Shown here piece after piece: positions 8,993 to 16,502 of a DNA stretch of 60,613 bases (the stretch's first letter is position 1; each line of letters begins with the position of its first letter). Source of the stretch: Flavobacteriaceae bacterium (GTDB lineage Bacteria; Bacteroidota; Bacteroidia; Flavobacteriales; Flavobacteriaceae). The notes below the pieces were generated by a model. It was given only the letters and a program-made list of their open reading frames with translations, had not been told where the DNA came from and ran no database searches. The DNA lies in NCBI GenBank assembly GCA_947446865.1, contig CANFHX010000016.1:1-60613 (forward strand), read 5' to 3'. Position numbers and translations under genes: made by a program.

Positions 8993-9000
8993 CAAAGATA
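8993..9000 (-). promoter_or_regulatory. mrp -7 promoter element
   Basis: TATCTTTG on the minus strand matches TAnnTTTG. No clear TTG box lies at the right distance. It fixes the mrp start downstream at 8926. Confidence 0.5.
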
Positions 9001-9159
9001 GTAAGAAGTTTAAAAGTAAAAGGGTTTAGGAGTTTAAAGTTTTCTTAGGATGGGAAGAAGAGTTTTTTAGAATTTTTTAAAGGTATATGAAAAAAGTACT
9101 AAAAAAAATTAGACTTAATTTTAAAATTTACGAAATTTGATTAACAAATAAATGTAATT

Positions 9160-10542
9160 ATGGGATTAACTATTCATTATAATGGGAGTTTAAAAAGAGC
9201 AACCGATTTAAAATTACTAATTGAGGAAGTAAAAGATATCGCAAAAGTCAACCGTTGGGACTATTTGGTTTTTGAAGACACCTTTGAAAATAACTTGTTT
9301 TCTAAAATCATTGACAACAAAAAGATATTTGGCATAAAAGTAACTCCTAAAAATTGCGAACCTTTTTGTTTTACATTTTTATCTAATGGAAAAATGAGTG
9401 GCGTTTTAAATTTTAAAATAATGCAAATGGATCCAAATATCAAAGAAGATTTGATTTATGCGGTCTCTACAAAAACACAATATTCTGGATATGATACCCA
9501 TAAAAAATTGATTTTGCTTTTAGATCACATAAGCGCAAAATATTTAACTGATTTTGAGTGTATAGATGAAGGAGAATATTGGCAAACTAGGGATGAAGAA
9601 GTATTGATTGAAAATTTCAATAGATACACTAGTCTTATAGATAATTTTGCTAGTGCGACAGAAATGATTCCACAAAAAAAAGGAGAAAATACAGTAGATT
9701 ATTTAATTAGAATGGCTGAAATTACTACTAAAAACAATGACATAAAAGTGGAAAAAGACAAAGAAAATGAGTTGCCAAAATTAAGTATTGAGCAAGAAAA
9801 TGAGTTCAAAAGAATGAAACTATCATTGGAACATGATGCCATTTTTCCTGACAATTTGAATTCCAACATACCTCCAGAAATTGAAAGTCAATTTTTAGAT
9901 AACATCATGAATTTTGAAAATATGTATGAAAATGAAAAGCAAATTTCGGTATTTGATAAAATTGGAAAACCAGAATTTGTAATTGCTGAATTATTAAATG
10001 AAGAAGAGTTAAATATTGAATTAGAACGTTTGGAAACCCTTTTGAATAATCATAATTTAACTTTAGATGTTATTTGTGATTATGAAAATGAAGAGCGTCT
10101 AATTTATACATTTATCACTGAAGAACTTTTTAAACATGAAATTGATGATTTAAATTTACCTGGAATGGTAACTCATTTTACTTATGAAGAGTTTCATCCG
10201 AATGATGAATATGATATTGAATTTGCTTGTACTGATTTTATTGAAATGTTTCTAAACACAAAGGATAAAATGTATTTAGAGTATCATTCTAAAGACGCAT
10301 TAAATCATGTTGCACTCAATAATTTCAGAAATTTGTTTAAAAAATTTAAAATAAAGTATTACAAATTTGAAACAATAAAAATTGAAGAACATAAAGCAAA
10401 GGCTACATTTAATATTGATTTTTGGGGTAAAATAAAAGGAACAGAAACAAAAATATACTATTCAGGCGACGGAGAAATAACGTTCAAACATGAATATGGT
10501 TATTGGTATATTCAAGATGTTACTTTGCCTGTAATGGATTAA
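9160..10542 (+). CDS. hypothetical protein with NTF2-like C-terminus
   Basis: A 460-residue cytoplasmic protein that I do not recognise. There is no signal peptide or membrane segment. The N-terminal ~150 residues contain a compact alpha/beta region (MGLTIHYNGSLKRATDLKLL). An acidic, lysine-rich linker spans about 200-260. The last ~110 residues alternate long helix and strands (DFIEMFLNTKDKMYLEYH, then GDGEITFKHEYGYWYIQDV), reminiscent of NTF2/SnoaL-like folds; this is inferred from pattern only. The stop at 10540-10542 directly abuts a duplicated fragment of the alkyltransferase-like gene, so the gene sits at a recombination boundary. Confidence 0.8.
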   Translation: MGLTIHYNGSLKRATDLKLLIEEVKDIAKVNRWDYLVFEDTFENNLFSKIIDNKKIFGIKVTPKNCEPFCFTFLSNGKMSGVLNFKIMQMDPNIKEDLIYAVSTKTQYSGYDTHKKLILLLDHISAKYLTDFECIDEGEYWQTRDEEVLIENFNRYTSLIDNFASATEMIPQKKGENTVDYLIRMAEITTKNNDIKVEKDKENELPKLSIEQENEFKRMKLSLEHDAIFPDNLNSNIPPEIESQFLDNIMNFENMYENEKQISVFDKIGKPEFVIAELLNEEELNIELERLETLLNNHNLTLDVICDYENEERLIYTFITEELFKHEIDDLNLPGMVTHFTYEEFHPNDEYDIEFACTDFIEMFLNTKDKMYLEYHSKDALNHVALNNFRNLFKKFKIKYYKFETIKIEEHKAKATFNIDFWGKIKGTETKIYYSGDGEITFKHEYGYWYIQDVTLPVMD

Positions 10543-10632
10543 TCTCAGGTTCCCAAAAAACCTTCTCAAAATCCAAAATTTGATTATCTACAATTTGAAT
10601 TCCTTCGTTTTCTGGAAGTTGTTGCATCAGTA
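10543..10632 (-). pseudogene. orphan 3'-end copy of the alkyltransferase-like gene
   Basis: About 90 nt match 11256-11345 with roughly nine differences, several of them silent. The fragment would encode LMQQLPENEGIQIVDNQI and continue to EKVFWEPEI, which corresponds to the C-terminal part of the intact protein at 11235-11570. It lacks the start and the DNA-binding domain. It flanks the toxin-antitoxin pair as a direct repeat of the intact gene's end. Confidence 0.85.
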
Positions 10633-10637
10633 AAAAA

Positions 10638-11060
10638 TTATCTCTTATTAAAAACAAAGTTTAGAAGTTGTGAGGTATATTCTTTGAATTTTTTATCGGA
10701 AGAAACCAAAATGAGATTCTCGGTTATGGCTTGTGAGATAATGGCATGATCAAAAGGATCGTTATGAGCAGAAGCGATTTTTAGTTTGGATAGTGTTTTG
10801 GAGTGCTCTTTGTTAAAAGGAATAATTTTGATATTGAAGTCTTTTTCAATAGAAGTATATAAATCGGTAGCGGTTTTGTAATTTTTGGAATGAATTTTTT
10901 TAATTCTATACAATTGCAACAATTCAAGAACCGAAATGGAACTTGTATATAATTGATTATTGTAATCGTCTACTATTTGCTTAATATCATTAGAAATATT
11001 GTCTAATTCAGATAAAAGCAAAAAAACCAAAATATTTGTATCTAATAAATAGCGAGACAT
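10638..11060 (-). CDS. PIN-domain ribonuclease toxin (VapC-like)
   Basis: A 140-residue PIN-domain protein. Four acidic residues are in the expected order: D7 in LLDTN, E46 in SVLELLQL, D104 in NDPFDHAII, D122 in SSDKKF. PIN toxins are Mg2+-dependent endoribonucleases cutting tRNA or mRNA. It follows a 44-residue ORF by 2 nt (TAATTATG), giving a VapBC-type arrangement. The pair is bracketed by duplicated alkyltransferase-gene ends, pointing to acquisition. The RNA target cannot be judged from sequence. Confidence 0.88.
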   Translation of the reverse strand: MSRYLLDTNILVFLLLSELDNISNDIKQIVDDYNNQLYTSSISVLELLQLYRIKKIHSKNYKTATDLYTSIEKDFNIKIIPFNKEHSKTLSKLKIASAHNDPFDHAIISQAITENLILVSSDKKFKEYTSQLLNFVFNKR

Positions 11061-11062
11061 AA

Positions 11063-11197
11063 TTACTTTAAAACTGCTCTCATATCTATTATTTTTCCTG
11101 TCCCTTTATTAGCCAATGCGGCAAGCCATGTTTTAGACATTTTTTTAGCGGGGTCCTTTTCTGCTTTTTTTGTAGTTGTTTTTGTTGTAGTTTTCAT
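11063..11197 (-). CDS. small putative antitoxin
   Basis: A 44-residue basic protein (MKTTTKTTTKKAEKDP start, MSKTWLAALANKGTG middle), stop 2 nt before the PIN toxin start. The Thr/Lys-rich N-terminus and short conserved-looking C-terminal segment are typical of very small antitoxins partnered with PIN toxins in Bacteroidetes, but I do not recognise a DNA-binding fold. Assignment rests on position. Confidence 0.6.
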   Translation of the reverse strand: MKTTTKTTTKKAEKDPAKKMSKTWLAALANKGTGKIIDMRAVLK

Positions 11198-11234
11198 AAT
11201 ACACTCATTTAAATACAAATATAAAAAAAATAAT

Positions 11235-11570
11235 TTATAAAATATACTGTTTTTCTATCTCAGGTTCCCAAAAAACCTTCTCAAAATCTACAATTTGATT
11301 GTCAACAATTTGGATCCCTTCATTTTCTAGAAGTTGTTGCATTAGGTTTGTTCCATCAAAATGTATTTTTCCGGTAAGCAATCCTTTTCTGTTCACCACT
11401 CTGTGGGCGGGAACATCTTCTCTATTATGGGAAGCATTCATTGCCCAACCCACCATTCTTGCAGAGCGTTCCGTACCTAACGCTTTAGCAATTGCACCAT
11501 AAGAAGTTACTCGGCCTTCGGGAATTTGTTTGGCAATGGCGTACACTCTTTCAAAGAAATTTTCTTCCAT
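11235..11570 (-). CDS. alkyltransferase-like protein (ATL/MGMT-type DNA-binding domain)
   Basis: A 111-residue protein matching the DNA-binding domain of O6-alkylguanine-DNA alkyltransferases (IPEGRVTSYGAIAKALG, SARMVGWAM). The active-site PCHR is PAHR here, with A55 replacing the acceptor cysteine. ATL proteins of this kind bind O6-alkylguanine and flag it for nucleotide excision repair rather than repairing it directly. The start codon overlaps the LysE stop by one base (TAATG), so it is probably translated as part of the trmB-lysE operon. A diverged copy of its 3' end sits at 10543-10632. Confidence 0.88.
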   Translation of the reverse strand: MEENFFERVYAIAKQIPEGRVTSYGAIAKALGTERSARMVGWAMNASHNREDVPAHRVVNRKGLLTGKIHFDGTNLMQQLLENEGIQIVDNQIVDFEKVFWEPEIEKQYIL

Positions 11571-12205
11571 TAAAAGTAGTATTTCAAGAGATTAAATAAG
11601 GTGAATAATGCAACTATTCCGGTAATAGTTCCAATCATTTTATTCATATTATTGATAAAATAATCGGTTTTGGATTTCATTTTATTAAAGAAGACCACAT
11701 ACAAATAAAAGATAGTACTAGATCCTAAAACTGCACCCAACACAAAACTAGATTCTGGCATAGTTTCAAAAGCAAACACACCATAAGATGCCATGGTCAT
11801 GCTAATAAGTACATAATACGGTATCGGAAAAAAATTAATTGCCGAAACAAACATACCCACAAAGAATCGGTTTCGCTTACTTTTAACTACAGCATGCTCT
11901 TCGGGACTAATGTTCGGTTTTTTGGCAAATTTCAAAAAATATATGGTTAATACCATAAAAATTATAAGACCTATCTCGCGAAGTAAAATAACCACTTCAT
12001 TATGCAGATTAATATATTGAGCAAAAAATACCGAAATGTATGTTTGAAAAAATATAATCAATAAGGCACCTAAAACAAAGACCATTGCTCTTTTTTTACC
12101 GTCAACAAGGCTTACCTTGGCTGCTGTCATATTGATTAATCCTGGTGGAATAACCCCTACAACTGCTGCTAAATACCCAAATAAAAACGGAAGAACTATC
12201 GTCAT
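11570..12205 (-). CDS. LysE-family translocator
   Basis: A 211-residue integral membrane protein with about six hydrophobic segments. It has the LysE/RhtB-type N-terminus (VVGVIPPGLINMTAAKVSL). The family exports amino acids or related metabolites across the inner membrane; the substrate is unknown. Its start directly follows the trmB stop and its stop overlaps the next start by one base, indicating translational coupling of trmB, lysE and the ATL gene. Confidence 0.88.
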   Translation of the reverse strand: MTIVLPFLFGYLAAVVGVIPPGLINMTAAKVSLVDGKKRAMVFVLGALLIIFFQTYISVFFAQYINLHNEVVILLREIGLIIFMVLTIYFLKFAKKPNISPEEHAVVKSKRNRFFVGMFVSAINFFPIPYYVLISMTMASYGVFAFETMPESSFVLGAVLGSSTIFYLYVVFFNKMKSKTDYFINNMNKMIGTITGIVALFTLFNLLKYYF

Positions 12206-12880
12206 TTATTTTATTTTAAAACGAATATACGTAATTGCTTTATTAATTTCTAAATATTGTTTTTCATAAAATGTTTGAATACCTGTTACTTCGCTAGGCG
12301 AACCTTCATTTTTATATACATTATGATTGGCATACAAAACTTCGTGCCCTTCGCCATGCAACAATCCTAAGGTGTAACCGTGCATGAATTCACTATCGGT
12401 TTTTAAATTCACAACACCATCTGGTTTCAAGATTTTTTTATACAATTGCAAAAATTCCGAATTGGTCATACGGTGCTTGGTACGTTTGTATTTTATTTGT
12501 GGATCGGGAAAAGTAATCCATATTTCATCGACTTCGCCATCGGCAAAAATATGATTGACTAACTCAATTTGGGTTCTGATAAATGCTACATTGTGCATCC
12601 CTTCGTCCACTGCAGTTTTAGCACCACGCCAAAATCGAGCGCCTTTTATATCAATTCCAACGAAATTTTTATCTGGAAAAAGTGCAGCTAAACCAACGGA
12701 ATATTCTCCTTTTCCACATCCTAATTCTATGATTATTGGATTATCATTTTTAAAGAAATCACTATTCCATTTTCCTAGAAGTGGAAAACTATTGCTAACT
12801 ACTTCTTCTCTTGTAGGTTGAAAAACATTATCGAATGTTTCGTTTTCCCTAAATCTTTTTAACTTGTTTTTACTTCCCAC
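12206..12880 (-). CDS. trmB: tRNA (guanine-N7-)-methyltransferase
   Basis: A 224-residue Rossmann methyltransferase forming m7G46 in tRNA from S-adenosylmethionine. The SAM motif IIELGCGKGEY is near residues 49-59 and the family motif ITFPDPQIKYKRTKHR near 120-135. The start is GTG (MGSKNKLKRFRENETF), as is usual in flavobacterial homologues beginning with the same residues. It is first gene of a three-gene operon with lysE and the ATL gene. Confidence 0.94.
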   Translation of the reverse strand: MGSKNKLKRFRENETFDNVFQPTREEVVSNSFPLLGKWNSDFFKNDNPIIIELGCGKGEYSVGLAALFPDKNFVGIDIKGARFWRGAKTAVDEGMHNVAFIRTQIELVNHIFADGEVDEIWITFPDPQIKYKRTKHRMTNSEFLQLYKKILKPDGVVNLKTDSEFMHGYTLGLLHGEGHEVLYANHNVYKNEGSPSEVTGIQTFYEKQYLEINKAITYIRFKIK

Positions 12881-12974
12881 GGCTAAAATTAATATTTTGG
12901 TAAAAATAAGAAAATATTAGTTTATATTTTTTTTTATATATTGCACTGCAAAAATTAATAAAGTCGTACGCCCA

Positions 12975-14045
12975 ATGACAACAAATAATTTACCTACTAA
13001 CATCCTGGTAGCTCCCTTAAACTGGGGCTTAGGCCACGCAACGCGATGTATTCTTGTTATTAAGGAGCTAGAAAAAAATGGTTTTAATCCGATAATTGCA
13101 TCCGACGGAGACTCCTTATTATTGTTAAAAAAAGAATTTCCTCATTTAACTGCACTAGAATTACCTTCCTATCGGATTAAATATCCTAAAAATCCTCAAC
13201 TTTTTAAATGGAAAATAGTACTAAATAGTGCATTAATAGCCAAAGCAATTATTTCGGAAAAAAAATTGGTAAAAAAATGGACTACAGAATATTCACTTAA
13301 AGGAATTATTTCCGATAATCGCTTTGGAGTTTATAATGAAAATGTCCCTTCAGTTTATATTACGCACCAATTAAAGGTTATGTCGGGAAATACTACTTGG
13401 ATTACGAGTAAAATTCATGCCTTTTTTATTAAAAAATTTAAGGAATGCTGGGTGCCTGATGTTATGGGAACTCCGAATTTATCTGGCGAATTGGGTCATT
13501 TGAAAAAAACAGATCTTACTATTAAATACATTGGTATTTTAAGCCGGATGAAGAAAGTTATTGTTCCAATTAAATACGAATTAATGGTGCTTCTGTCTGG
13601 GCCAGAGCCACAAAGAGGCCTATTAGAAGAAAAGCTTACAAAAAAACTCCAAAACTATACCTATAGAGTAGTCTTTATTAAAGGAAAGGTAGAGGCGGAG
13701 CAAAAAATAGAGCAAATTGGCAACGTTACATACTATAATTATATGCAAACGGAACAATTAGAAAAAACTTTTAACGAAAGTGAAATGGTGCTTTCAAGAT
13801 CTGGTTATACAACGATTATGGATTTGACAAAATTAGAAAAGAAAGCTTATTTTATTCCAACTCCAGGACAATTTGAACAAGAGTATTTAGCAAGCAAATA
13901 TAAATTTGCGGGAATGATTGCGAGTTCTAGACAACATAAATTTAGATTTGAGCATTTAGGTGCTATGAATTTATATAGAGGTTTTCCAAAAATAAAATCA
14001 GAAACCAATTGGAGTGAATTATTCAACCTTTTCCAAAGTGAATGA
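12975..14045 (+). CDS. predicted glycosyltransferase (GT28/MurG-like fold)
   Basis: 356 residues. The N-terminus has the GT-B nucleotide-sugar transferase signature LVAPLNWGLGHATRCILVI, and the C-terminal half resembles the GT28 C-terminal domain (MVLLSGPEPQR, then SEMVLSRSGYTTIMDL). The family transfers sugars to lipid or cell-wall acceptors; acceptor and sugar are not predictable here. It is divergent from trmB, and its 3' end overlaps the histidine-kinase gene convergently by 27 bp. Confidence 0.85.
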   Translation: MTTNNLPTNILVAPLNWGLGHATRCILVIKELEKNGFNPIIASDGDSLLLLKKEFPHLTALELPSYRIKYPKNPQLFKWKIVLNSALIAKAIISEKKLVKKWTTEYSLKGIISDNRFGVYNENVPSVYITHQLKVMSGNTTWITSKIHAFFIKKFKECWVPDVMGTPNLSGELGHLKKTDLTIKYIGILSRMKKVIVPIKYELMVLLSGPEPQRGLLEEKLTKKLQNYTYRVVFIKGKVEAEQKIEQIGNVTYYNYMQTEQLEKTFNESEMVLSRSGYTTIMDLTKLEKKAYFIPTPGQFEQEYLASKYKFAGMIASSRQHKFRFEHLGAMNLYRGFPKIKSETNWSELFNLFQSE

Positions 14046-15062
14046 AAATTCAGATCCTTTACTAAACTCGCTTTCTACATAAATTTTTTCATTGTGCCCT
14101 TCAATTATGTGTTTTACAATTGAAAGTCCAAGTCCAGACCCACCTTCGCTTCTTGCTCCACTTTTATCTACTCTAAAGAAACGTTCAAAAAGTCTAGGTA
14201 TAAATTGTTGTTCAATTCCTTCGCCATTATCTCTAATTCTAACGATGATTTTGTTGTCTACTAAATCTTCAATAGTCACTTCGGTTGTTCCATTTTCTTT
14301 TCCGTATTTGATAGAATTTATTATCAAATTAGTAAGTGCCTGTTGTATTTTTTCTTGATCCGCAATAACGTTAATTGCTTTATTGTATTTTCTGTCAAAC
14401 ATTAAAATAATGTTCTTTTTATCTGCGTTCATTTCTAACAAATCAAATACATTCTGAATTAGTTCTACTATATTAAATTCGGAATATTCTAAGTTTAATT
14501 GACCCATTTCTAATTTAGAAATCATGTCTAAATCTTCAACAATATATATAAGTCTCTCCACACCTTTTTCGGCTCTTTCTAAATATTTTTTGCGAAGATC
14601 TTTGTCTTTCATGGCACCATCTAATAGAGTAGAAAGATAGCCTTGAACGGTAAACAAGGGTGTTTTTAGCTCGTGGGAAACGTTGCCCATAAATTCCCTA
14701 CGGTATTCTTCACGCACTTTTAGATTTTCAATTTCAATTTTTTTATCGGTAGCAAATTTTTTAACCTCTCTAGTTAACGTTGCCATATCGGTAGTGATGG
14801 ATTGTGTTCTTAGTGTAGAGGAATCTAAAAGAGATACATCATCATAGATTTTTTTTACCCTTCTATAAATAAAATGCTCCACACGGTATTGCAAAACGAA
14901 AAATGAAAAAACAGCAATAGAGAATGCAAAAGCAACAGCAAATTGCCAAGAAAAAGTAGCAAATAAAAACAATAATCCTACAACTAAAGCAGTAGAAAAA
15001 AGTGTAATATAGAGGGTAGAAATTACAGCAAAAGTATAAGTCTTCTTAAAGTTTAACGACAT
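14019..15062 (-). CDS. sensor histidine kinase, PhoR-like
   Basis: 347 residues. Two membrane helices (~10-33 and ~38-57) are separated by only a few residues, so there is almost no external sensor domain. HisKA has the phospho-acceptor H130 in GNVSHELKTPLF. The HATPase domain has the N box NLIINSIKYG, G1 DNGEGI and G2 GGSGLGLSIVKH. It lies 46 bp downstream of a PhoB-like regulator gene in the same operon. The small sensor region suggests detection in the membrane or through a partner such as a phosphate transporter; that is inferred. Confidence 0.93.
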   Translation of the reverse strand: MSLNFKKTYTFAVISTLYITLFSTALVVGLLFLFATFSWQFAVAFAFSIAVFSFFVLQYRVEHFIYRRVKKIYDDVSLLDSSTLRTQSITTDMATLTREVKKFATDKKIEIENLKVREEYRREFMGNVSHELKTPLFTVQGYLSTLLDGAMKDKDLRKKYLERAEKGVERLIYIVEDLDMISKLEMGQLNLEYSEFNIVELIQNVFDLLEMNADKKNIILMFDRKYNKAINVIADQEKIQQALTNLIINSIKYGKENGTTEVTIEDLVDNKIIVRIRDNGEGIEQQFIPRLFERFFRVDKSGARSEGGSGLGLSIVKHIIEGHNEKIYVESEFSKGSEFSFTLEKVE

Positions 15063-15108
15063 TTATATAGTGTATTCTGATTTATATAATGTAAAAATAA
15101 GTAAAATA

Positions 15109-15792
15109 TTAAACTTCAAATTTATAGCCAACGCCTTTTATGGTTTTAAAAAAATTATCTCCAATTTTTTCTCGTAATTTTCTAATATGGACATCAATTG
15201 TTCGTCCGCCAACAATTACATCATTACCCCATACTTTATCTAGAATTTCTTCTCTTTTAAAAACTTTTCCAGGCTTAGAAGCAAGCAAATAAAACAATTC
15301 AAATTCTTTTCTTGGAAGTACAATTTCGCGGCCTTCCATTACTATTTTATATTCTTCGCGGTTTATTAAGATTCCGCCAACATTTAAATTTTCACTTGAA
15401 AAAGAATCTTCTTTCAACCTTCTTAAAAGTGCTTTTACTTTACTAACTAACAGTTTAGGCTTGATTGGTTTTGCAATATAATCATCTGCTCCAGCATCAA
15501 ACCCTGCAACTTGTGAATAATCTTCACTCCTCGCTGTTAAGAACGCAATAATAGTGCTGCTTAATTCCGGGATTTTCCTAATATTTTCGCAAGCTTCCAT
15601 GCCGTCCATTTCAGGCATCATTACGTCCATAATGATCAGTTGTGGTCGTTCTTTTTTTGCAACTGCAATAGCCTCTCTTCCATTAGAAGCAGTGACAATT
15701 ATATATCCTTCTTGCTTTAAATTATAACTAACAATTTCAAGAATATCTTGTTCATCATCAACTAATAATATTTTAATTTCTTTTTTTTTCAT
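15109..15792 (-). CDS. OmpR/PhoB-family response regulator
   Basis: 227 residues. The receiver domain has acidic D12-D13-E14, phosphorylated D56 in LIIMDVMMPEMDG, T86 and K108 (AKPIKP). The C-terminal winged helix has the typical GRTIDVHIRKLREKIGD recognition segment and the GVGYKFEV end. It is cotranscribed with the kinase at 14019. The promoter at 15835-15866 fits the primary-sigma consensus. A PhoB identity is likely but not proven by sequence. Confidence 0.94.
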   Translation of the reverse strand: MKKKEIKILLVDDEQDILEIVSYNLKQEGYIIVTASNGREAIAVAKKERPQLIIMDVMMPEMDGMEACENIRKIPELSSTIIAFLTARSEDYSQVAGFDAGADDYIAKPIKPKLLVSKVKALLRRLKEDSFSSENLNVGGILINREEYKIVMEGREIVLPRKEFELFYLLASKPGKVFKREEILDKVWGNDVIVGGRTIDVHIRKLREKIGDNFFKTIKGVGYKFEV

Positions 15793-15834
15793 AAAAGTAG
15801 AAAGTTGTTTTGGGGTGCGATTGTAAAGATACTA

Positions 15835-15866
15835 CAAAAGTATAGAATTTATCAACTAGAAAACAA
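15835..15866 (-). promoter_or_regulatory. promoter of the two-component operon
   Basis: Minus-strand TTG (15864-15866) and TACTTTTG (15835-15842), 21-nt spacer. The rest of 15793-16042 shows no gene. Confidence 0.65.
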
Positions 15867-16042
15867 TATGATAACATTAAGGTAACGATTTAAAAACAAA
15901 AGCATCCCAAATAAAAAATTCAAAGAATTAAAATAACAATTCTTTATTAATCCTATTAAATACTATTGTTGCCAGTTTTTAATTTAACATAAAAATAATG
16001 ACAAATTAGAAGTAATTTGGCATGTTATTTGAAATAATATTA

Positions 16043-16050
16043 TATCTTTG
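16043..16050 (+). promoter_or_regulatory. -7 element of the short T9SS-signal protein gene
   Basis: TATCTTTG; a TTTG at 16016-16019 lies 23 nt upstream, at the long end of accepted spacing. Transcription would start about 16055. Confidence 0.55.
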
Positions 16051-16069
16051 CTAGGACGAAATGAAACAA

Positions 16070-16405
16070 ATGAAGAAAATTTACTTTTATACCTTATTAT
16101 TTTTCTTTTGCTTAAGCACATTTAGTGTTGTAGCACAAGAAACAAAACAGCAACCAAAGGTGCAGGACAATACAATTGAGGGCTTAAACTTTTACCCTAA
16201 TCCTGTTACTAATGGCAAGATATATATATCCTCCAAATCTAATGACGATAAGCAAATTACCATTTTTGATGTTTTAGGAAAAAAAGTTCTTCAAACGCTT
16301 TTGACTTCCAAAGAACTAAATGTTGCTTCACTTTCTCCGGGTGTTTATTTTATTAAAATCGAAGAGGGAGAGTCTAGTGCTACTAGAAAATTAATTATCA
16401 GATAA
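16070..16405 (+). CDS. minimal secreted protein: signal peptide plus T9SS sorting domain
   Basis: 111 residues from MKKIYFYTLL (an in-frame ATG three codons upstream at 16061 is also possible). The signal peptide ends around VVAQE. After only ~20 residues the chain enters a type A C-terminal sorting domain: NFYPNPVTNGKIYI, FDVLGKKVLQT, LSPGVYFIKIEEG and terminal RKLIIR. Such domains direct export through the type IX secretion system and are normally appended to large cargo. Here there is essentially no passenger. The next gene encodes a full cargo protein with a related sorting domain. Confidence 0.88.
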   Translation: MKKIYFYTLLFFFCLSTFSVVAQETKQQPKVQDNTIEGLNFYPNPVTNGKIYISSKSNDDKQITIFDVLGKKVLQTLLTSKELNVASLSPGVYFIKIEEGESSATRKLIIR

Positions 16406-16502
16406 TTAAAAACTATTCATTAACTATTATTTTACATGGATTTTTTCCATTTGAAAGAAATAGTGATTACCTTTGTTAAATAATTTTATATTAAAAAAAA
16501 TC

